Assembly (NCBI GenBank): GCA_905209765.1
Contig: CAJLUE010000057.1
Span: 1-11,584, forward strand
Direction of reading: 5' to 3'
Source: an uncultured Collinsella sp.
GTDB lineage: Bacteria; Actinomycetota; Coriobacteriia; Coriobacteriales; Coriobacteriaceae
Length of the DNA stretch: 11,584 nucleotides
The notes under the pieces were generated by a model. The model was given only the letters and a program-made list of their open reading frames with translations. It was not told the DNA's origin and ran no database searches. Shown in pieces: positions 6,476-11,584 of this stretch. Within the stretch, counting starts at the first letter, position 1. Each line of letters begins with the position of its first letter. Made by a program: the position numbers and the translations under genes.

Positions 6476-9400
6476 ATGTACGTTCCACACCCCCGTATCC
6501 GTAGGCTGTCGAAAATCCCGCTTGTTGGGACGGCGGCGCTTGCTGCGTTGATCGCCACGAGCGTCGCCTGCTTCACGGCCACGCCCCAGGTTGCCCAGGC
6601 GGCAGACGCGCCCGCAATCACCGATATGACCGAGCAGGATTATCAAGCCCTGGGTCTGGGCACGAGCGAGGACATTCCGGCCGATACCGTTGGCCCCTAT
6701 TCCACTGATACCCCCACGACGTTTGCCACGCGCAGCGAGGTCTATATGGCAGCTAACGGTAGCCATGGCAATCGCTACACTCTGCGCGACAAGCTCGAGA
6801 ACGTCGAGCGCGGTGACATTGGCGGCAGCAGCAAACTCACCGATGGCTATGGAAGTGTGTGGGGCGCCGCAAAGTTCTGGCAAAACGTCAACAACTTCGA
6901 TACGAACAGCGATCTCTACAAGCATAGCGACTACGGTGGCGGCACCTGGTCGTACCTAAGCAACAATGAGTCCTCAACAGTACTCGCCAACGACAACAAC
7001 GGTTTCTCGGGCATTCACGCCACGAGTGTTGAGTTCTGCAGCGACGCCAGCACGGGCAAAAAGAGCCGCGTTGCCGAGCTCCGTGCCTACGGCGACAGTT
7101 CCTCCACGACGATTGACGGCAAGTCATACGCCGGAAAGGTTGAGCTGGTCCTCTACTCGTTTAGCAACGGGCGTACGCGCACTCTCGACACACACCTGCC
7201 GGTGACGGTCAACACTAATATGATGTACGAAGGCCGTTTTAAGTACCTGGATGCCGGTTACCTGCAAGAGTACGACGCCGTCTTTGATGTCGAGGCGGGC
7301 GATGTCGATGGCGACGGCGTCGACGAGCTTTTTGTCTACGCGGGCTGCTATGTCGACGAGAACGGCGTGCGCAAGGCTGTAGTCGACATGTATGACTTGG
7401 AGGGCGGCAACTGGAAGCAAAGCGTCGTCAAGATCGATGCCGGTAACGCCGCGGACTACACCACGCACAACAAGGGCGGGAACGACTCCTGGACGCAGCT
7501 TCAGTCAGCTCCTGTCGTTTCGCTAGCGGCCGGCGACCTCGATCGCGATTTTTGCGATGACCTCGCCATCGTGGTCTCGGCACCCTACGGCAAGAAGAAT
7601 ATTGATAAGTCAACGCATTGCGAGCTGTTTTCGTGGGATGCATCCAAGGGTGCGCTCGTCCATGTCGATGCTCTGGGCGACGCGGGCGCAATCTCCCTCT
7701 CCGCGAACGGCAAGACCATGGTCGCTGCGAATGCGACGTTCGGCACGTTTGCCGCCTACGATGAAGAAGGAAAGAAGACGGGTGAAACCGTCACGGGCCT
7801 TATTCTTGCGGGCTATGACTGGCAACGCAGCGCTTTTGATTACGGCGCTTCTGACGGCAGCAAGGGGCTGTACGGCGCGCTGTACCGCTACGCGTATTTT
7901 GACTCGGAGTCTGGCGAGTTCAAGCTTTCCGATTGTAAGGAATACAGAGACGGGCTCCTCGCCTCCTATGGGCTGATGCATGTGCCCAACAGCGCATGGA
8001 AGGATAGCGCTCAGGATAAGCGCTATCCGTGCACCTTGGCGCCTATTGCCCTTGCCACTGCCAACCTTGACGGCCTGTCCGAGCAGCTGGCGGTTGACGA
8101 GGTGCTCGTGGGCGGCGATGTGTTCCGCGACTTTGCCTGCAACACGGCACAGAGCGGGGCTCGGGGCTTGGGGTCCATGGTCGGAACCATGAGCATGAGC
8201 GGTCAGCAATACAACAGCAGCAACAAGCATGACCACAAGGGTATAGAACAGGTGTGGATCAGCGACGTCAAGGCGGGCAGCGTCTCGGGTTCGGACCGCT
8301 ATAACGAGAGCTTTATCGCCGTGGTGGGCAAGCACCGCGACGAGGACCTGCGCAAGAACGATGACTACTATTGGATGACCGCCTCGCATTTTTCGCTCGA
8401 CGAGAACGGAAAGGTGCGCCGCGGCGAGGAGCAGGTGATTAGCGAGAGCAACCGTCGCGGCACTACCTACGGCACATTTATCTCGCTCGCGCTGCCCGAT
8501 GTCGACAACGACAGCGTCAAGATCACGTACAAGGACCGCTACAAGGTCTATACCAACCCGCGCGTGCTTGCCGTGCTGCAGGATGCGCCCTATGTTGAGG
8601 ATCTGGAGCAGGCATACGGCTATCTGGTGTTGGGCGGCACGTCATACGGAGAGGAAAAGGGCACGGGGACATCCCAGGGCTATACCATTGGCGCCGAGTT
8701 GGGCGTTGCCGTCGAGGTGCAGACCGGTCCGCCCCTGGTCGCGATGAATGCTTCAGTCGATTTTGCCGCCGAGGGATGCTATGACTACCGGAGCGAGCGC
8801 ACGGTCAGCGCAAGCGTAAGCTATGAGTCGCATGCCGGCGAGGGTGACAAGGCCGTGCTCTACACGATTCCGATGGTCTATTACGAGTATGAGATCGAAA
8901 ATGAGGAAACTGGTGGCAAGGGCGTGATGGCGGCGCCCGTGTCGCTCGGCGCGCAGACCTCGGTCGTTAATGTCGAGGCCTATGACCGCATTGCCAAACA
9001 GCACAATATGACGCCGCTCAGCTACTTTTTGACCAACCGGTCGGGAGAACCCGGAACCTATCAAACGACGCTCAACGGCGAGACTCCCGTTGGGGATTCC
9101 TTTGGCCTGGGCAAGCCTGGCGTAACGCGCGCCTACACGCACGATGGGTTTAACGGCGCCGCCGCGCAGTCGGGGGCGAGCATTGAGCAGACCATCGAAG
9201 TCGAGGAGGGCAAGGAGCAGGAGCTCGAGCTCGGCTTGACGCTGAACGGCAGCGTTGTCATGGGCGCGAAGCTCGCAAAGCACGAGTTGTTTGGCGGCCT
9301 GTGCTTTGGTGCCAACGCCGGCTTTACTACGGGTAACTCCTCGAGTGAATCGACCGAATACGGCGGCACCGTCGACAACCTGCCTGAGGCCGCGCAGGGC

Positions 9401-10564
9401 AAGTACGGTTTTGTGTGGCGTCTGGGCGTCAACGCGGTGGATGTCGACAAGTTCGAGGCAGACTCGGGCGACAAGCTCGGCACCAAGGACACCGACCAGT
9501 TCTGGATCGTGGGCTATGACGTTAAGGACGTCGAGATGCCCGACGCGCCGGCCGTGACGGGCTTTACGGCAAACGCCGTCGATTCGACCAGCGTTACGTT
9601 TAGCTGGGACGATGTACTCGCAAACAAGAGTGGCTTTAGCTACGGCGTGGGCATGCTGCAGAGCAATGCGGCGGATGCGGTCGTCAATAGCTGGAAGATT
9701 GCCGACAACACGCAGACCTCGCTCAAGTGGGATGGGCTGCAGCCCAATACGGAGTATCGATTCGCCATCGCCGCCGTTAAGAATGGATCCACGACCGAAA
9801 CAGGTATTCGCTCGGCAATCATCACGGTCAAGACCATGCCCGATGGCATGACGATGACCGTGAGCGGACCTGCGGCGGATGCTGCGGAGGGGTCGGATCT
9901 TGGATACGACTCTTCGGTTGAGCGCACGGCGGGAAGCCACCTGACGCTCTCGGCGATTGGCCATGTGAAGCAACTCGGTGCCGACGATAGCGAAACAGGG
10001 CTGGCACCGACCTATATGTGGTACCGCAAGGGCCGCGGCGAGACGGAGTTTAAGCTCGTGGGTGCCGATGGCAACCTCGCGGCTGGAACGGCCTCAAAGC
10101 TCGAGATTGACCTGACCGCAGACGATGACGGTGCGCAGTATTACTGCCACGTGGGATACAACGACGTGGGCCTCGACACCGGCACGACGCTCGTGAATAT
10201 CGAGGCCGAGGAGACGGCGCCCACAACGGTGAACGCCACCCCGATCCGCACGCGCCGCCTGTTCTCACAGGCAAGTGCGGGCGCCAAGAAGTTCCTGGAC
10301 CATACGCTGGTAAATACCGCCGGCCCAACCGATTCCGAAGGCTCAAAGGACCCCGAGACTCCTGAGACCCCGACGAACCCGGACAAGCCCAAGTCCGACA
10401 ACGGAGCTAAGACCGACACCAAGGTCAAGACTACGACCACAGCGAAGAACCTCGCAAACACCGGCGACCAAACATTCGCCCTAGTCGCCACCGCAGCAGC
10501 AGCGGGAGCAACGCTCGTAGTGATAGCCCTCATCATGCTGATCAAGCGCCGCAAGACCCACTAG
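6476..10564 (+). CDS. Large LANTG-anchored multidomain surface protein
   Basis: This 1362-residue protein is secreted and probably sortase-anchored. Residues 1-42 form a signal peptide (basic start, hydrophobic core, cleavage after VAQA). FG-GAP/VCBS-like acidic motifs lie at about 276 (DVDGDGVDEL), 354 (DLDRDFCDDL), 532 (degenerate) and 675 (DVDNDS), suggesting a partial calcium-binding beta-propeller. Residues about 721-1015 are beta-rich, with Gly/Ser/Thr-alternating strands that I cannot assign. An FN3-like domain spans about 1021-1121. An Ig-like domain spans about 1122-1245, with Trp 1182 and the DDDGAQYYC motif ending at Cys 1224. A Pro/Thr/Lys linker leads to LANTG (1326-1330), a hydrophobic segment and KRRKTH. 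The ATG at 6476 has AGCGAGG upstream; an in-frame ATG at 6440 has no ribosome site and lies in a repeat. Tandem TAG stops end the gene. Adhesion, glycan binding or toxin-like activity is conjecture. Confidence 0.88.
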   Translation: MYVPHPRIRRLSKIPLVGTAALAALIATSVACFTATPQVAQAADAPAITDMTEQDYQALGLGTSEDIPADTVGPYSTDTPTTFATRSEVYMAANGSHGNRYTLRDKLENVERGDIGGSSKLTDGYGSVWGAAKFWQNVNNFDTNSDLYKHSDYGGGTWSYLSNNESSTVLANDNNGFSGIHATSVEFCSDASTGKKSRVAELRAYGDSSSTTIDGKSYAGKVELVLYSFSNGRTRTLDTHLPVTVNTNMMYEGRFKYLDAGYLQEYDAVFDVEAGDVDGDGVDELFVYAGCYVDENGVRKAVVDMYDLEGGNWKQSVVKIDAGNAADYTTHNKGGNDSWTQLQSAPVVSLAAGDLDRDFCDDLAIVVSAPYGKKNIDKSTHCELFSWDASKGALVHVDALGDAGAISLSANGKTMVAANATFGTFAAYDEEGKKTGETVTGLILAGYDWQRSAFDYGASDGSKGLYGALYRYAYFDSESGEFKLSDCKEYRDGLLASYGLMHVPNSAWKDSAQDKRYPCTLAPIALATANLDGLSEQLAVDEVLVGGDVFRDFACNTAQSGARGLGSMVGTMSMSGQQYNSSNKHDHKGIEQVWISDVKAGSVSGSDRYNESFIAVVGKHRDEDLRKNDDYYWMTASHFSLDENGKVRRGEEQVISESNRRGTTYGTFISLALPDVDNDSVKITYKDRYKVYTNPRVLAVLQDAPYVEDLEQAYGYLVLGGTSYGEEKGTGTSQGYTIGAELGVAVEVQTGPPLVAMNASVDFAAEGCYDYRSERTVSASVSYESHAGEGDKAVLYTIPMVYYEYEIENEETGGKGVMAAPVSLGAQTSVVNVEAYDRIAKQHNMTPLSYFLTNRSGEPGTYQTTLNGETPVGDSFGLGKPGVTRAYTHDGFNGAAAQSGASIEQTIEVEEGKEQELELGLTLNGSVVMGAKLAKHELFGGLCFGANAGFTTGNSSSESTEYGGTVDNLPEAAQGKYGFVWRLGVNAVDVDKFEADSGDKLGTKDTDQFWIVGYDVKDVEMPDAPAVTGFTANAVDSTSVTFSWDDVLANKSGFSYGVGMLQSNAADAVVNSWKIADNTQTSLKWDGLQPNTEYRFAIAAVKNGSTTETGIRSAIITVKTMPDGMTMTVSGPAADAAEGSDLGYDSSVERTAGSHLTLSAIGHVKQLGADDSETGLAPTYMWYRKGRGETEFKLVGADGNLAAGTASKLEIDLTADDDGAQYYCHVGYNDVGLDTGTTLVNIEAEETAPTTVNATPIRTRRLFSQASAGAKKFLDHTLVNTAGPTDSEGSKDPETPETPTNPDKPKSDNGAKTDTKVKTTTTAKNLANTGDQTFALVATAAAAGATLVVIALIMLIKRRKTH

Positions 10565-10591
10565 TAGCCAGTCGAACATATCGACAACCCA

Positions 10592-10629
10592 AAAACCCGG
10601 GTAGCCAAAAAACAGGCCACCCGGGTTTT
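10592..10629 (+). terminator. Terminator of the surface-protein gene
   Basis: A 15-bp stem with one mismatch (AAAACCCGGGTAGCC against GGCCACCCGGGTTTT) encloses the A-rich 8-nt loop AAAAAACA. It starts 27 nt after the stop and ends in four T residues. The A-tract on its left could let it act on the opposite strand too. Confidence 0.85.
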
Positions 10630-10652
10630 CTGTTGAGTGGAGACTCCGCAAG

Positions 10653-11007
10653 CGGAAACTGCATCCCACAATTAGCGCCCGGAACGGGACACATTTTCCG
10701 TCAAGCCCTCATCCGGAAAATCCATCCCAGTTTGAGCGCCCAGACCGGGACGCACTTTCCCAAAGGGTCCTCAACGGGAAACTGCGTCCCATAATTAGGC
10801 CGAGAAATGGGATGAACTTTCCCAATGAGAGCCAACCGGAAACCACGTCCCAGAATCAGCCCCCAAAGTGGGACGCACTTTCCCAACGAGCCTCAACCGG
10901 AAAATACATCCCGGAATCCAGCTGAATAGTGGGACACACTTTCCCAATCGGGTCCCAAGCGGAAACTGCATCCCACTCCGGACGTGAATTCTGGGACACG
11001 GTTTCCG
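10653..11007. repeat. Right array: same dyad repeat, 6 full units
   Basis: Units start at 10653, 10714, 10776, 10837, 10898 and 10960. They share the unit plan of the array at 5905-6353: 16-bp half-site, 16-nt middle, inverted 16-bp half-site, 13-14-nt linker. All 12 half-sites keep GGAAA-N4-RTCCC. Middles such as GAATCAGCCCCCAAAG and linkers such as AATGAGAGCCAAC show that this array has the same orientation as the left one. It begins 24 nt after the surface-protein terminator and stops 5 nt before the A-tract of the next terminator. Confidence 0.93.
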
Positions 11008-11012
11008 GATGC

Positions 11013-11037
11013 AAAAAAGGCCACAAGACGTGGCCTT
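11013..11037 (-). terminator. Rho-independent terminator, minus strand
   Basis: Read on the minus strand, AAGGCCAC and GTGGCCTT form a perfect 8-bp stem around GTCTT. The T-run that closes the stem continues to six T residues in all. It is about 205 nt downstream of the stop of the minus-strand sulfatase-like gene and is the first strong terminator after it. Confidence 0.8.
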
Positions 11038-11093
11038 CGACTTATATATGTTCAGCGGATACCCCTATGACAAGCCGTGCTCCAACAACAGGG

Positions 11094-11223
11094 CGTCTGT
11101 CCGGACGGAGGCATATAAGGTTCATCGCGAGTTCCGCACGCAAAGGAGGCCACTTAATGTGGCCTCCGTCTTGCGCAGGACTGTCCGAGCAGGGAACCTT
11201 ATATGCCTCCGCCCGGACAGACG
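11094..11223. repeat. 130-bp nested inverted repeat, possible MITE-like element
   Basis: The outer arms at 11094-11123 and 11194-11223 are 30 bp long and complementary except for one base (CCGGACGG against CCGCCCGG). The inner 70 nt hold a second perfect 9-bp stem, GGAGGCCAC (11145-11153) and GTGGCCTCC (11159-11167), extended by CGCAA/TTGCG. The whole element is nearly palindromic. It lies between the minus-strand gene end (11244) and its terminator (11013-11037). I see no target-site duplication. It could be a non-autonomous mobile element or a long structured RNA 3' end. The 56 nt between the terminator and this repeat show nothing recognisable. Confidence 0.7.
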
Positions 11224-11243
11224 TTTCAGTTATGAGTGACCCG

Positions 11244-11584
11244 TTATTTGATCTTGGTCGTACCCGGCGCCAGGTTGGGGTCGGTCTCGTTGGCCTCGGT
11301 CTGGAAGTGCTCGGTGTACACGTTCTTGCCGTCGCGGAACATCTCGTAGTACTGCATCTTGGCGTAATCTTCGCGCGCCTTGGTGGCGGCTGCGGCGGCG
11401 GCATCGTCACCGGTGACGTTGGAGGAAAGCGCCCAGCGCAGGCTGGCGTCCTCGTAGCCCACCGAGTTGATAGCGGGCAGAGACTCGCGCAGCGTCATGT
11501 GCGCCTTCTGGTAGTCGGTCAGCGGTGCGCCGATCAGCTGCATAAGCTGCGTGGACAGGTAGTTGGTGGACAGGTCGTCGACCT
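11244..11584 (-). CDS. C-terminal fragment, LTA synthase-like sulfatase family
   Basis: The last 113 or so codons of a minus-strand gene run off the right edge of the window; an internal Met at 11543 is not the start, because the frame stays open beyond it. The fragment reads DDLSTNYLSTQLMQLIGAPL, then LRESLPAINSVGYEDASLRW and, further on, YAKMQYYEMFRDGKNVY. The first part (threonine-asparagine-tyrosine then a hydrophobic helix), the LPAIN-x-x-GY segment and the late QYY-x-x-F-x-DGKN segment match the C-terminal layout I recall for LTA synthase family membrane sulfatases (phosphoglycerol transferases). These act outside the membrane. The metal-binding catalytic core is outside the window, so function cannot be confirmed. 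The last residues (APGTTKIK) are polar. Confidence 0.6.
   Translation of the reverse strand, partial: VDDLSTNYLSTQLMQLIGAPLTDYQKAHMTLRESLPAINSVGYEDASLRWALSSNVTGDDAAAAAATKAREDYAKMQYYEMFRDGKNVYTEHFQTEANETDPNLAPGTTKIK

Noticed and set aside
8753..9973. Minus-strand open frame of about 400 codons opposite the surface-protein gene
   Set aside because: It has typical antisense composition, rich in Arg, His and Val, while the plus strand shows coherent FN3-like and Ig-like domains with a sorting signal.
5905..11007. Integron attC sites flanking a cassette
   Set aside because: Many dyads occur in tandem with no genes between them, there is no integrase, and the conserved attC core triplets are not evident.
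11009..11410. Short open frames across the 130-bp palindrome
   Set aside because: They cross terminator and inverted-repeat DNA, and their two strands give near-mirror peptides derived from the palindrome.

Overview
The window reads as a chromosomal segment of a GC-rich Gram-positive bacterium. The best guess is a gut Coriobacteriia member such as Collinsella. This rests on the GC-rich codon use, two cell-wall proteins with LANTG sorting signals, the exporter pair and a BilS-type flavodoxin. It is judged from resemblance only, since no search was possible.

Layout, left to right. A minus-strand gene (123-1124) encodes a secreted coiled-coil protein with a LANTG wall anchor. A divergent intergenic region (1125-1335) holds a 31-bp dyad, one solitary copy of a repeat half-site and a probable promoter. 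Two adjacent plus-strand genes (1336-3180 and 3181-5040) encode the two halves of a heterodimeric ABC exporter. The first has a degenerate ATPase site and the second a consensus one. A flavodoxin gene (5168-5719) follows with its own probable promoter, a dyad and a terminator. A 4.1-kb gene (6476-10564) then encodes a secreted, wall-anchored multidomain protein with FG-GAP-like motifs, an unclassified beta-rich centre, an FN3-like domain, an Ig-like domain and LANTG. The window ends in the C-terminal part of a minus-strand gene (11244-11584) resembling LTA synthase family sulfatases.

The most unusual content is non-coding. The 4.1-kb gene is bracketed by two arrays (5905-6353 and 10653-11007) built from the same 61-62-bp unit. 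Each unit holds two 16-bp half-sites in opposite orientation, and half-sites recur about every 31 bp, close to three helical turns. All 27 array half-sites keep the core GGAAA-N4-RTCCC. A 28th copy stands alone upstream of the ABC operon. I do not recognise this repeat. It could be a phased binding array for a DNA-binding protein or a BIME-like repeat family, and the two arrays could let the surface-protein gene be deleted or exchanged by recombination. A second structure, a 130-bp nested inverted repeat (11094-11223), lies between the sulfatase-like gene and its apparent terminator and may be a MITE-like insertion.

Functionally, three of the six genes concern the cell surface (two LANTG proteins and the sulfatase-like enzyme), one pair is an exporter, and one gene is a redox protein. 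Nothing in the sequence ties them into one pathway.
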